A stretch of 64,000 nt of DNA from Puccinellia tenuiflora (lineage: Eukaryota > Streptophyta > Magnoliopsida > Poales > Poaceae), in NCBI GenBank assembly GCA_012064385.1, contig QRDG01000415.1, positions 2,325,792 to 2,389,791 of the forward strand. The letters run 5' to 3'. A program made the position numbers and the translations under genes. The notes under the pieces are model-generated. The model was not told the DNA's origin. It saw nothing but the letters and a program-made list of their open reading frames with translations, and made no database searches. Positions within the stretch are counted from its first letter, which is position 1. Each line of letters opens with the position of its first letter. Below, one piece after another: positions 21,101 through 31,992 of the stretch.

Positions 21101-21114
21101 GCTTCGGGGACTAA
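21101..21114 (+). other. Polypurine tract of element B
   Basis: GCTTCGGGGACTAA ends directly at the first base of the 3' LTR (21115), the position of the plus-strand primer. Similar CTCGGGGACT words recur about ten times between 13701 and 17380. Confidence 0.65.
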
Positions 21115-22030
21115 TGTCGGGGGGCAGCCCCCGAGTAGGGTCAATATGGTGAAATGAGCTTGGACTCGGAGTTGACCGAGTCAATGATAAACCGACATAT
21201 CACACAGGTTCATCCGGGGTCAACCGGATGATAGCTTACCGACATAGCCTTATGTCGGATCATGCATAATATATGTCGGAATCCTCTTTGTTGTTCTTAT
21301 GTGCAGGAAAGAGTAAACTGAGTAAAGAACATAGGGCATGCCTATGTCAGGTGAAAGTCATCCCGGACGGTGAACCAAGCTCCTTGAGACACGGAGCGAA
21401 ACAAGGGCGGCGGTGTGCCGCAAGTGGACGGCGTGCCATGCCTCGGCCATGCCTCTGACGCGGGCGGCGCGGTACAGCGGCGCTAGGCCTAGACGTGGGC
21501 GTGCTGTCTCATGCAGAGGGCACCGCGGCGACCAGCGCTGACATGGTCTGGGCGTGGTGCAGCGGTGCCCGTGTCGGGCGGAGACCAAGGAGTATGGCGA
21601 CAGTAGCTCTGTTTTACACTGTAACCCTGGGTTTCCCTATATAAGGGGTACCAGGGGCTCCTCTTACGGGGACGGAGGCGGAGACGCTGGACAAACACTT
21701 AGTCATTTTCCTTGAGAGCTAGCAGGAGAGCGAGAGTGCAGTTCTGAGACTCGGTAGAGGCTTGGAGTAGGTAGTTCTTCCTACCCAACTCAAGGAGCAA
21801 GCTTGTAATCAGTTGTGATCCACTTATATACATCAGAAAGGCAGGAGTAGGGGTGTTATCTCCTCACGAGAGCCCCGAACCTGGGTAAAATCGAGTGTGT
21901 GTGTGTGTGTGTGTGTTTGTGTGTGTGTCTCTCTGTACGTCTTCACGTGCAAGCCCTCCCCGGTTGCCTCCAGCGTCCAATCGGCCCCACCTTAAGCCTA
22001 TATGGCATCTGTCCGTGCACCACCACGACA
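21115..22030 (+). repeat. Right (3') LTR of element B
   Basis: It is 916 bp, the same length as the left LTR, with the same ends, the 5' hairpin TCGGGGG-gcag-CCCCCGA, the CCGACATA-gcct-TATGTCGG hairpin, a TATA box at 21638 and the conserved hairpin motif at 21841-21892. It has a (GT)n tract at 21895-21925. It ends ACCACGACA and is followed by Athila sequence. Confidence 0.9.
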
Positions 22031-23064
22031 TGGCTTTTTTTAGAGGAGCGAGTACGCTCCTCTTTGTCCTTGGTTTCACCACTTGTACAATGTTTAGAGC
22101 TGATTTCTCAGATTTTCATTGCGTGGAGGAGAATGGTGAGTTATATTTATATTTTGCTTGCTCTCGGGTTGATTCAAGTGAAGACGTAATCCATCAACAC
22201 CGAGTGAAAAATGGGAGAAATGACCTTGCTCGTCACAGGTTATATCAAGCTCCCTACTGCTCCCTCATGAGCTTAAAAACAGAGACACAAAAAGAAGTAT
22301 TTTGAATTTTTAAAGATAGCACACGACAAATTTACTTGGAATGGCAAGAAATACCATGCATAGGTAGATATGGTGGACTCAGATGGCGAGATAGTTTGGC
22401 TTTGGAATTTGGATGCACGAATGAACCATACACTCAGTACGAACTTTTGGGCTTAGCAAAGAAGGTATTTGGAGCAAACATACAGTGTTGAGAGATGTAA
22501 ACCAAATATGTCATCTAGAACAATATGTCAAACATGCAACATAAAGCTTATCATCACTGTCAGAAATAAATCTAATACAAAAGTTTGCAAACTAGAGGGT
22601 TCACAAGCATGTAAGATATAAAAGATAGTATATTTGCAATTAAATTTCTCTTCTCTACTCAAGCGTCAAAGTGATTATTGCAAGATAAATGAAATCATGC
22701 TTACCAATACTGAATAAACTTCTAGTCACGCACCCAATATCAAATCATCACTTACCACAAGACCAGCAGATGAGAGAGATTGCTATAATAAAATATAAAG
22801 TGCAGAATAATAAAGATACTTCTCATTTATATTCCATTATAGAAAACCACACACCAATGGATACAAAGGAATCACAAGGAGCGACAAGACACATTGCAAA
22901 ACCATACTACAAGATAACTTCTCTACTCATGATACGACTCACATGACTACGAAAAATAAAAGACAAAAGATAAAGATACCGGAGCACTCCCCCAAGCTTG
23001 GAACAAGCCAAGGGAGTGCCGTTACCCATAATGCTCGAGCTCATGATAAAGGTTCCCAATTTCA

Positions 23065-23537
23065 TCACTTGTCACCAAACTTCCACGGAAGGGGCTTCCC
23101 GTCGACGAAAGACGAACAAGTCTCCTCCGACCTGAAACTTGCAGCAGAGCTTATACGCTTAAATCTAAGTTCATACTCACACATCTGATTGTGAAGATCA
23201 TAGATCTGTGCTTGCAGATTGGCGGTCTCATTCTCCAATAGAAAGATCTTCTCCCTTAATTCTTCGGTCTCTTGCTTGTGAAGATCAGTAAGCTCAGCAA
23301 TGATGCGGTGATTGACGCTTACTCCATGCTCGATCATCTTCTTGTACTCGAAAACCTCCTGCTCAATCTCTTCTAACCTTGTCTTCTCATCCCCTCCTTC
23401 TTAGGGCCTTGAAGATCTTGCTTATGAAGCACGCCGTCCTTGAGCTGAAGAACTTGAGGATGCATCTTGACCTCAGCTAAGGAGGGGTTGACGACGTTCT
23501 TGAAGAAATCATCATTGGAAGTGCTCGGAGAAGTCAT
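23065..23537 (-). pseudogene. Coiled-coil ORF in the env position of an Athila element
   Basis: The minus-strand ATG at 23537 starts MTSPSTSNDDFFKNVVNP. After a frame change near 23395 the reading continues as EEIEQEVFEYKKMIEHGVSV, then heptad-rich LREKIFLLENETANLQAQ and ends PLPWKFGDK before a stop at 23065. The total is about 155 residues, largely helical, with no signal peptide or membrane segment visible. It lies downstream of pol, where Athila elements carry their extra ORF. I recall similar proteins in Triticeae elements of this group but cannot name a function. The frame change near the GGGGAT run makes this copy inactive. Confidence 0.6.
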
Positions 23538-23878
23538 GGCGACTAGGGTTCAGGATAAAATGATCTGCCAGAAAAACTCGAAACGAAAACACGACGAAAA
23601 ACACAGGATACGCTCCTCAAAAAATTCGGGGAAATTTATAGTCAAAATTTTTGCAATAAAAGGAAGGCAACGAGACTAGGCGGAGTCGGAGGCGGTGTCC
23701 AGAGGCCAGGGGCGGGTCCCCACCGTGGCCTGGGGTGGGGCCGCGGCAGAGGGCCGCCTCTGCCTCCTGGACTCCGTCTCGTACTCCGTCCAGTCTCTGA
23801 ATTTTCCTAATTTTTGAAAAATAAATAAAATAAATTTTCTGGAATTTTCCGAGGCACTTTCCTTACCGAAACAGTTAC

Positions 23879-24147
23879 CTATTTGTTTCCTGACTCTGGT
23901 GTCTTCCGGAATTTGGTCTCAATAAATTCTTCCGGAGGCACCACTTGAATAACATCGGCATCTTTCTCCAAAATATTACCGGAGATATAGTGCTTAAGTC
24001 GCTGACCATTCAACACTTGAGGCTTGTCTCCGTCAAGACTGTTAATCTTTATAGCGCCGGAACGATAAACTTCCTCAATGATGAATGGTCCTTCCCATTT
24101 AGAGAGCAATTTTCCTGCAAAAAAATCTGAGACGAGACCTATACAAA
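23879..24147 (-). pseudogene. Integrase C-terminus of Athila pol, truncated
   Basis: The minus-strand frame shows FAGKLLSKWEGPFII, then VLNGQRLKHY and a stop at 23879. This matches the C-terminal end of Athila-type integrase (GPF-containing domain). Everything upstream, from about residue 90 before the stop, is replaced by the CACTA element ending at 24148, so only the tail of pol remains. Confidence 0.7.
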
Positions 24148-25641
24148 CACTACTAGGGAAAGGCCTATTAGTGGCGCACCTTTTTGGAATTCTGTGGCGT
24201 ATCCTGGAAAAAGTGGGATGCGCCACAGAATTCTCGCCACTAAATTATATTTCTGTGGTGCACGCCAGTGGTGCGCCACAGAAATGCCAAGATTCTGTGG
24301 CGCATCCCACTACCGTGTGGCACAGAAATATTTCAGAGGCGCATCCCACTACCGTGCGCCACAGAATTTGTTTTGAATTTCAAAAAAAAGGGCGGCCATA
24401 GATCTAGATCTAGCCGCCGGAATTTTGTCTTAATTTTGTCGGAGCTCGTCGGAGGCCATGTTGCCGTGGGTGGAGGATGGGGGTCGCCGGAGATGGTGGA
24501 GGAGGAGAAGGATGTCGCCGGAGGAGGTCGCCAGAGGTGGAGGTCACCGGAGGTGGAGGTGGAGGTCGCCGGAGGTGGAGGTCGTGGTGGAGGAGGTCGC
24601 CGGAGGTGGAGGAGGAGGTCGTGGTGGAGGAGGTCGCCGGAGGTGGAGGAGGTCACCGGGGTGGAGGAGGAGGTCGCCGGGGTGGTGGAGGAGGTCGCCG
24701 GAGGTGGAGGTGGAGGAGGAGAGAAGATGTGGAGGAGAGGAGAGGAGAGGAGGAGGAGGAGGAGGAGGAGAGAAGATGTGGAGGAGAGGAGAAGGAGGAG
24801 AAGGGGAGAGGAGAAGTGGAGAGGAGAAGTGGAGGGAGAAGGGGAGAGGATAAATGGAGTGAGAAGGGGGCGCCGGCGGGATTCAAATTTTGAATCCCAC
24901 AATTCTGTGGCGCATGGGCTACATATGCGCCACAGAATTTTCTTTTTTATTTTTTCTTTTTTTTATTTTGCTGGAAAAATTCTTTTGTTGGTCATAACTT
25001 TTTTTCGTTTGGAATTTTGAGAATCTGAGATTTTCTCTAGTTTTTTTAAGGTATTAAACGTATTTTTTCGACGTCGTACGCAAAAGTTATGGCCGTTTTA
25101 ATATGTTTTCACCTACTTTTGGAAAAAAAAAGTCAAAATTCATATTTCAAAATTTCTATACCTACTAGACACTAAAACCTAACTATATCTCAAAGGATTT
25201 TATTTTTTGAATTTTTTATCATTTTCTTTTCTTGTTTGCGAAACAAAAAAGGCGATCCTCGAGGGGGGGGGGGTATGATCTGATTTCACCATTTCTGTGG
25301 CGCATGGTACCCCATGTGCTACAAAAACTACATTTTTGTGGCGCATCTAGACCCATGCGCCACAGAAAGGGCACCCACCCAATCATTGGTGGCGGGGCCA
25401 CCATATTTTTGTGGCGCATGGGTCTAGATGCGCCACAGAAATGTGGCTTTCTGTGGCACATCTAGACCCATGCGCCACAGAAAGCAACATTTCTGTGGCG
25501 TATCCAGACCCATGCGCCACAGAATTCCATTTTTCTGTGGCACATGGCTATTTGGTGCGCCACAGAAAATATTTATGTAGCGCATGCCTAGTTCGTGCGC
25601 CACAAAATGAGTTTTCACCTATAGCTAGTTTCCTAGTAGTG
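24148..25641. mobile_element. Short non-autonomous CACTA transposon
   Basis: It begins CACTACTAGGG and ends CCTAGTAGTG, the inverted CACTA termini. Both ends hold arrays of TTCTGTGGCGCA and its complement arranged as imperfect hairpins (24190-24370 and 25290-25610). Such subterminal repeats bind the transposase in known CACTA elements. No transposase gene is present. The interior is a GGAGGTCGCC minisatellite plus AT-rich DNA (24930-25230). The flanks are Athila (left, aaa) and Copia (right, tag), so no 3-bp target duplication is visible. Confidence 0.85.
24460..24860. repeat. GGAGGTCGCCGGAGGTGGA minisatellite inside the CACTA element
   Basis: There are about twenty degenerate copies of a purine-rich 15-24-base unit, grading into GAGGAGA-rich sequence at 24720-24850. 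Long open frames on both strands here are by-products of the repeat, not genes. Confidence 0.8.
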
Positions 25642-25858
25642 TAGGTTTAGACCCCGAATCTTCGCCGGTGACACCCATACTCTCTTAGGTGGTAAAGCCT
25701 TAAATATAGAGCCAAGGCTCTGATACCAATTGAAAGGATCATATGGGCACCTAGAGGGGAGGTGAATATGTTCTACACCAAATTTTAGTTATTTTTAAAT
25801 GTAGGCTTCACACAAAAGGTAAATTCTCTAGATATGCAACTACAGTGAATTTACCTAT
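25642..25858 (-). mobile_element. Copia retrotransposon fragment: LTR end, primer site and Gag start
   Basis: On the minus strand an LTR tail ending CCTTTCA is followed by TTGGTATCAGAGCC (25729-25716), the initiator-Met tRNA primer site of Copia elements. A start codon at 25672 opens MGVTGEDSGSKP and is cut by the CACTA element at 25641. The LTR part is only about 120 bp long and passes into Athila-type DNA at 25859. The style resembles SIRE/Maximus elements. Confidence 0.6.
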
Positions 25859-26507
25859 AGGACAGAATCTGTCAGAAACAGAACAGACTGTAAAGATGAA
25901 TTTTTTTGAGGCACTTCTCGACCTCAAATCAGAAAACTTAAAACTATAAAAAGGTAGACAAAACCCTGGTGCTTGCTTTAAAAAATTTGCAGCCACAGAT
26001 GACGTTCTGTGATTTTTTTGATTTTCGAACAGTGAGGAACAGAAATATGTTTCTGGACAGCAAACTCACAAATTAGTCTTCCTCTCTTTAGAGGCTATTC
26101 TTGGCACCAAAAACCAAAACAAAAAGATACAAGGGAGTTGTTACAGAGGTAACATCACCCAAAACTCAAAGAAACCAAAAATAAACAGTAGGTAAAAATG
26201 GGTTGCCTCCCACAAGCGCTTTTCTTTAACGCCTTTTAGCTAGGCAAAAAGATTTTAATGATGCTCTCATAAGAATAAAAGTTGAAACAAAAGAGAGCAT
26301 CAAATTTAAGCCTAACCACATTCCTATTAATTGGTATTTTGTAAACAAATAAATCCATGAAGAACATAGTGACAAGCATAGGACGGTAAAATAAAACTTT
26401 CAACATAGCGAGAGAAAACTCTTTCTTATAAAAATCATTGAGGCATAAAGCAACCAATATATAAAAGTAGAACAAGAGCAACCTCAAAATTTTTATAATG
26501 ATAGGAA

Positions 26508-27467
26508 TCATAATAACATATTTACCTCTCTCATATAATTTTTAGTAGTACTATAATTAATATCATCAAGTAACACAGGACCATCATAAACTTCATAGCA
26601 TAAGTCATCATAAACAACCGTATCCCATTTTATTTCTAACTTCTGTTTCTTTTTAGTTTGGTTGTGTTTTGGGTGATGTTTAATAGGGGAATCATGGTCA
26701 TAAGTGTAGCAAGCATCAATTTCCTCAAAAAGGGATATTTCAAGAGAATCCATAGGAACATAACATTCATCCTCCTTTGGTAAGCATGGAGGGCAATCAA
26801 ATAATGTAAGAGTTAAAGAGTTACTCTCATTAGAAGGTAGGCATGGGTAGATAATCCATTCTTCCTCCTTTTCTTTGTCACTCTCTTCCTCTTTTTCATC
26901 CAATGAGCTTCCAGTTTTAGCAATTTCTTCTTCCATGATTTCCGGCAAGCCATTAGTCTCTTCTTTTGGAGGACAAGTTCTCGTAAGAAATTCGGTAATA
27001 TAAGGATTATCATTGTAATACTCAAGGCAATACCCAAGTATAACAAAATTTTCAGATTTGTAAGAAGCATCATCAATATCTTTAAGCATAGAAGTAATTT
27101 CATAGGCACCCATAAAAGCAACAAATTCTTCAATTTGTTCAAGATTATCAAAATCATAGCTCCCTTTAGCATAAGAAGCCAATGTTTCATTATCATTATA
27201 ATCACATTGGAAAGGGAGGTGTTTATGCCTCCTACAGCAAAAAGATTCATTAATGCACCAGGATTCATCATAAGTAGAGCAAAAGTTTTCAGCAAGACTA
27301 TTCAATTTATTTATTTGTGCCCATAAGTGTTTTCCTTTTTTCAGACAAGCGGTATTCCTTATAATATTTATGTTGTTCCTCCGTGAACCCACCTTGCCAA
27401 TAAGATCTAGTCTCACAGAAAGTAACCATTGATAGCAAGTAAAGAACAAGACATAATAACAGGACAA
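26508..27467 (-). CDS. Acidic ORF of the non-autonomous Athila element (intact copy)
   Basis: This is a 319-residue open frame, the only sizeable ORF of the element, just downstream of its primer site. The hydrophobic N-terminus (YYVLFFTCYQW) may not be part of the real protein, because the segment around 27400 reads better in another frame (CETRSYWQGGF). The centre is strongly acidic (EEIAKTG, EKEEESDKEKEEEW). The C-terminal part has a Cys cluster CPPCLPKEDEC followed by MDSLEISLFEEIDACY. The sequence shows no Gag, protease or polymerase motif. I recall similar predicted proteins in Triticeae repeats, without known function. The homologous copy at 31993-32693 is frameshifted. Confidence 0.5.
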   Translation of the reverse strand: MSCYYVLFFTCYQWLLSVRLDLIGKVGSRRNNINIIRNTACLKKGKHLWAQINKLNSLAENFCSTYDESWCINESFCCRRHKHLPFQCDYNDNETLASYAKGSYDFDNLEQIEEFVAFMGAYEITSMLKDIDDASYKSENFVILGYCLEYYNDNPYITEFLTRTCPPKEETNGLPEIMEEEIAKTGSSLDEKEEESDKEKEEEWIIYPCLPSNESNSLTLTLFDCPPCLPKEDECYVPMDSLEISLFEEIDACYTYDHDSPIKHHPKHNQTKKKQKLEIKWDTVVYDDLCYEVYDGPVLLDDINYSTTKNYMREVNMLL

Positions 27468-27629
27468 AACCGAAATAAACTAGGTGCTGGAATTTTTATT
27501 TTTTTTTGTGTTTTTCAGTTTTAAAGCAAACGAAAAGCAAAACAAGACTAACAAAAAAATATACTAGGCAAGACAATAACAAAGTAAAGTGAAAGGATGT
27601 GTGAAACTCCCCTAGCTGAAGCTTCCAAG

Positions 27630-27647
27630 TCCCCGGCAACGGCGCCA
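27630..27647 (-). other. tRNA-Asp-type primer-binding site
   Basis: The minus strand reads TGGCGCCGTTGCCGGGGA, the primer site typical of Athila-lineage elements, 11 bases after the LTR end at 27659. Confidence 0.8.
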
Positions 27648-27658
27648 GAAAAACTTCT

Positions 27659-29224
27659 TGATGGCTTGATGTTGGGAGACCCCAAGAGGAAGGTATGATG
27701 TAGTGCAGAGGAAGTTTTTCCCTTGATTACAAAACCAAGGTTGTCGAATCTAATAGGGGGCTTAGCAAGGTGTCAACGGCGCCGTTTATCGATTATTGAC
27801 GTGGACCTGCACATAATCACTTAGAAACTACTTTGCCCCACCAAAACTGAGAGGTTGTCAATCTCTCCGGCTTGCCAAACACAAAGAATTAAATATGTCG
27901 ATGTAAAATATGATGATGATGAAATATGACCAGCGAGCAAACAATGATGAAAAGCTATGAAAACGGTTGTAAGCAATGTAGGAAAATAAGACCGGGGTCC
28001 ACAGTTCACTAGAGGTGTCTCTCCAAAAGATATACATGATGGGTAAAGAAATTACAGCATGGCAATTGACAGAATTGTAGGCGCACGACAAGGCTATCAT
28101 AAAACAATATAGTTCACTGCTTCATCTAATATGGGCATTACGTCAAAATACATAGACTGTCTTCCAACTGCATCTATGACTAATAATCCACTCTGGGATC
28201 GCTATCTAGCATGTCACCCAAAAGTATTAAGTTGCAAACAACATATCATCACAATAAGCAAAGTGCATAATGTAAGCAATGTAGATAACACGAAGAAATC
28301 ACACTGTAGTTTTCTCCCTAGTGGCAACAACACATCTCTAGCCTTAACCGTTCCTGTCACCGAACTCAAACAAAGAGAGGCATGAACCCACTATCTAGCA
28401 TAAATACTCCCTCATACAACACTAACAATCACTTGGCAAAAGCAACCACTAGCATTGGAGAGCATGCAAGATCATAGATAAAACACATAACTGAACAAAA
28501 GTAATGACTTCCACAATTCATCGGATCCATGCAAACACAATCATGTAGCAGTTACAAATAGACGATCTTGATCATGATAGGCAGCTCACAAGATCTAAAC
28601 AATGGAGTACAAGGAGAAGAGACAACCATCTAGCTACTGCTATGGACCCGTAGTCCCGTGGTGGACTACTCACACATCACTCCGGAGGCAGGCATGGTGA
28701 TGTAGATGCATCCGGCGTCGATTCCCCTCTCCGGCAGGGTGCCGAGAAGAGCTGCAGAACCCTTCCGAACTAGGGTTGGAGATGGTGGCGGCCTCGGCGA
28801 CTTTTGGAGAATATGATCAGGCTCTCCTCTGTTTTTAGGCTAGAGGGGATTTTATAGGCGAAGGGGCGACGTGAAGCGATGGACAGGGCCACCAGGTGGG
28901 ACCCACGTGTGGCCTAGGGGTGGGCCACGGCTGGAGGTCACCTGGATCCCCTGTGGCTCCCCTCCGGCTGTCCTTCGGGCTCCGTCTTTGTTTCATATTA
29001 GAAATAATACCTGTAAATTTTCAGCACGATCCGAGAAACTTCCTAGAACAACTTTTCTGAAACAAAAAGCCAGCAGAAAACAGGAACTGGCACTGGGCAT
29101 CTTGTTAATAGGTTAGTTCCATAAATCATGCCAAAATGATATAAAAACATTGTAAAAACATGTGGCATTGCTACAATATCAAGCATGGAACATCAAAAAT
29201 TATAGATGCGTCGGAGACGTATCA
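27659..29224 (-). repeat. Athila-type LTR (3' LTR of the complete element)
   Basis: On the minus strand it starts TGATACGTCTCCGACG and ends AGCCATCA, giving TGAT/ATCA ends. It is 1566 bp. It is preceded by the purine tract AAGCTTGGGGATGC. Its transcribed part carries 'cgcctataaaatcccc' (TATA region near 28850 on the minus strand). Its near twin is 33140-34675, and a more diverged relative is 59924-61490. Confidence 0.85.
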
Positions 29225-31351
29225 GCATCCCCAAGCTTAACTCCTGCTCGTCCTCGAGTAGGTAATTGATAACAAAATAATTTTTGAAGTGACATGCTAC
29301 CAATCACAATCATGATCAACTAATCATGTAAATCATATGAACTGAATGCAATGATCCAAAACAAAGGTTCATTGAATGAAACAAACAATGATTAACCAGG
29401 TAAAACATCTAAACAAGGATCTACTAGCAAAGAGTACTTTCAAGATTTAAAAGCATAACACTTGACAATGATTGATATCTCACAAAGCAATATTAATTCA
29501 ACAAAGGAGTTTGGCTAACACAAAGGAAGATTTAAGTTTTCAGCAAAAGCTTCAACTTGCAACTTGTTTATCTCAAGATAAAGTCAATACAAAGTTTTCA
29601 CAGTTAGACACAAAGATAACATGAAGTAAAACATGAAGCAAAGTTGATACCAAGTGATTGCTTGAGGAGTTTAGAAGGAGGAGGAAGACTGACTCAACAT
29701 AAAAGTAAAAGAAAGGCCCTTCGCAGAGGGAAGCAGGGATTAATCATGTGCTAGAGCTTTTTTTATTTTTTATTTTGATAGAAGTAAAACAGTTTTGAGA
29801 CATGCATGCTTTCGTCAACGACTTCACAGCAAAGAAACTAGCTAGTCCCCCATAACAAGCAAGGATTTTAGACTTGTGAGAGCGGCTGGTTTAGAGGAAC
29901 GAGTACATTCCTCTTTCTCCTTTGTTTCACCACTAACCAATGTTTGAGCTGATTTCTCAGATTTTCATTGTGCGGAGGAGAATGGTGAGTTATATTTATA
30001 TTTTGCTTAAGCCGCTCTCGGGTTGATTCAAGTGAGGACGTAAACCATCAACACCGGGTGAAAGGGGGGAAATGACCTTGCCTGTCACAGGTTATAACCA
30101 ACTTCTTACTGTTTCCTCATGAGCTTAAAAACAGAGGCACAAAAAGGAGAATTTTGAATATTTTAAAGATAGCACATGAAAATTTTACTTGGAGTGGCAG
30201 GGAAATACCACATGTAGGTAGGTATGGTGGACACAGATGACAAAGATTTTTGGCTCAGGGAGTTGGATGCACGAGAAGTATTCCCTCTCAGTACAGAATT
30301 TTTGGGCTTAGCAGGATATCAAGCAATCACATAACATCAACTTGGTTCAATGAATGACTACAAATATACATCATGCATAACCACTAGACTTCACACCGTC
30401 TACCTTGTTAGCCAAACTAACTCTTTGCAAAAGAATATCTAGACTTTGAGAACGACCAAGCAGGACAAGCACCACAATTTTAAAGCCTTATGGTAATTCT
30501 TTACTAATCTATTCTTACTAGATGATCCACAAGTTTAAGCATTAATCTACTTCATATCTCTAAACAATTTCCATGTATCAGAGATTCAAGACAATGGTCT
30601 ACAAGATTAAGCAGCACTTTTTACACTTCCTACATGACAATTTCCACTTAACCAAACACCAATCAACTTATTTGAAACAAGACAACAAGGGTGAAGCAGC
30701 ATGAGCAAAACTTCCTAACTACAAAGGCTAAAAACTCTGAACAAGATATGCTTGAAAACAAGAGCTAAAAACATAAAAGAAAAATGCTAAACACTCAACA
30801 CATATAACTGAAGCACAGGAGTGTATAATGAAAAAGCGGAGCGTGTCTCTCTCCCAAACAAGAATGCATGGATCCAAATTATTGCAAGGACCAGAAAACT
30901 AACACAAACAAACTGAAAGTAAAAGCAAACCGACACTCCAAGAATAGCACATAATGTGTAAAGGAATAAAAATATAGTACCATGAGAAAAACCGATGATT
31001 GTTGATGAAGAAGGGGATGCCTTGGGCATCCCCAATCTTAGACGCTTATAACTTCTTGAATATTCAGAGGAGGGTCCATGGGGAGCCTCTCCAAGCTTAG
31101 TCTTTTGTTCCTTCTCGATCTTCCTTCATCACCTCGCACTTGGATACTTGAAAACTTCCTTCACGCAAAACTTATAACAACTTCATTAAGGGGTTAGTCC
31201 ACAAAAACAATATTTTCCTTCAGTTCCAAAGAACATATCAAGAACTCATTTTTTTTACAACATTAGATACTGTCACAAAGGTCTAAGTAAAGCTCTAGCT
31301 TTGAAAAAGCTTCACCTTGCCCGTGAATAAGCAATGCAAAATTGAGGACAG
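29225..31351 (-). mobile_element. 3' non-coding region of the non-autonomous Athila element
   Basis: This is 2.1 kb of AT-rich DNA without an ORF, next to the 3' LTR. It contains the same blocks as 1-1803 and 61491-62593: a CTTCGCAGAGGGAAGCAGGG stretch near 29720, the GCGAGTAC palindrome near 29900, and 'gggcatcccc' near 31025. No gene is seen. Confidence 0.7.
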
Positions 31352-31992
31352 AATCTGTCAAAAACAGAACAAACTATAAAGATGAATTTTTCGAGGCACT
31401 TCTCGACCTCAAATCAGAAAACTTAAAACTATAAAAAGGTAGACAAAACCCTGGTGCTTGCTTTAAAAAATTTGCAGCCATAGATGATGTACTGTGATTT
31501 TTTTGATTTTCGAACAATGAGGAACAGAAATATGTTTCTGGACAGCAAACTCACAAATTAGTCTTCCTCTCTTTAGAGGCTATTCTTGGCACCAAAAACC
31601 AAAACAAAAAGATACAAGGGAGTTGTTACAGAGGTAACATCACCCAAAACTCAAAGAAACCAAAAATAAACAGTAGGTAAAAATGGGTTGCCTCCCACAA
31701 GCGCTTTTCTTTAACGCCTTTTAGCTAGGCAAAAAGATTTTAATGATGCTCTCATAAGAATAAAAGTTGAAACAAAAGAGAGCATCAAATTTAAGCCTAA
31801 CCACATTCCTATTAATTGGTATTTTGTAAACAAATAAATCCATGAAGAACATAGTGACAAGCATAGGACGGTAAAATAAAACTTTCAACATAGAGAGAGA
31901 AAACTCTTTCTTATAAAAATCATTGAGGCATAAAGCAACCAATATATAAAAGTAGAACAAGAGCAACCTCAAATTGTTTATAATGATAGGAA

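Larger units (their letters stand above)
8190..22030 (+). mobile_element. Element B: full-length Tat-lineage Gypsy retrotransposon with antisense gene
   Basis: Two 916-bp LTRs (8190-9105, 21115-22030) with TGTCGG/CGACA ends bound 12 kb of internal DNA. In order this holds primer site, gag-protease, pol, a tandem repeat block, a multi-exon gene on the opposite strand, and a polypurine tract. The left flank is element A integrase (last five bases cgcat) and the right flank is an Athila fragment (first five tggct). There is therefore no target duplication, and the two ends may come from different insertions. The LTRs differ at about a dozen of the first 105 bases, so the copy is old or recombinant. 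Confidence 0.85.
22031..24147 (-). mobile_element. Athila-lineage Gypsy element, 3' part (minus strand)
   Basis: Read on the minus strand, this runs from the integrase C-terminus (24147-23879) through a GC-rich spacer (23660-23800) and a coiled-coil ORF (23537-23065) into the AT-rich 3' non-coding region (to 22031). The last part matches 1-1803 in opposite orientation, and 29880-30310 and 62150-62593. The 3' LTR is missing because B's LTR starts at 22030. The 5' side is cut by the CACTA element. No ORF is seen in 22031-23060. Confidence 0.7.

Noticed and set aside
24268..25020. 250-codon + strand frame and its minus-strand partners as a glycine-rich protein
   Set aside because: The frame is created by the GGAGGTCGCC minisatellite and is open on both strands, which is expected for this base composition.
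28131..28385. ORFs inside the Athila LTRs (also 33624-33896)
   Set aside because: They are short frames in LTR sequence, without conservation of frame in the third LTR copy (59924-61490).
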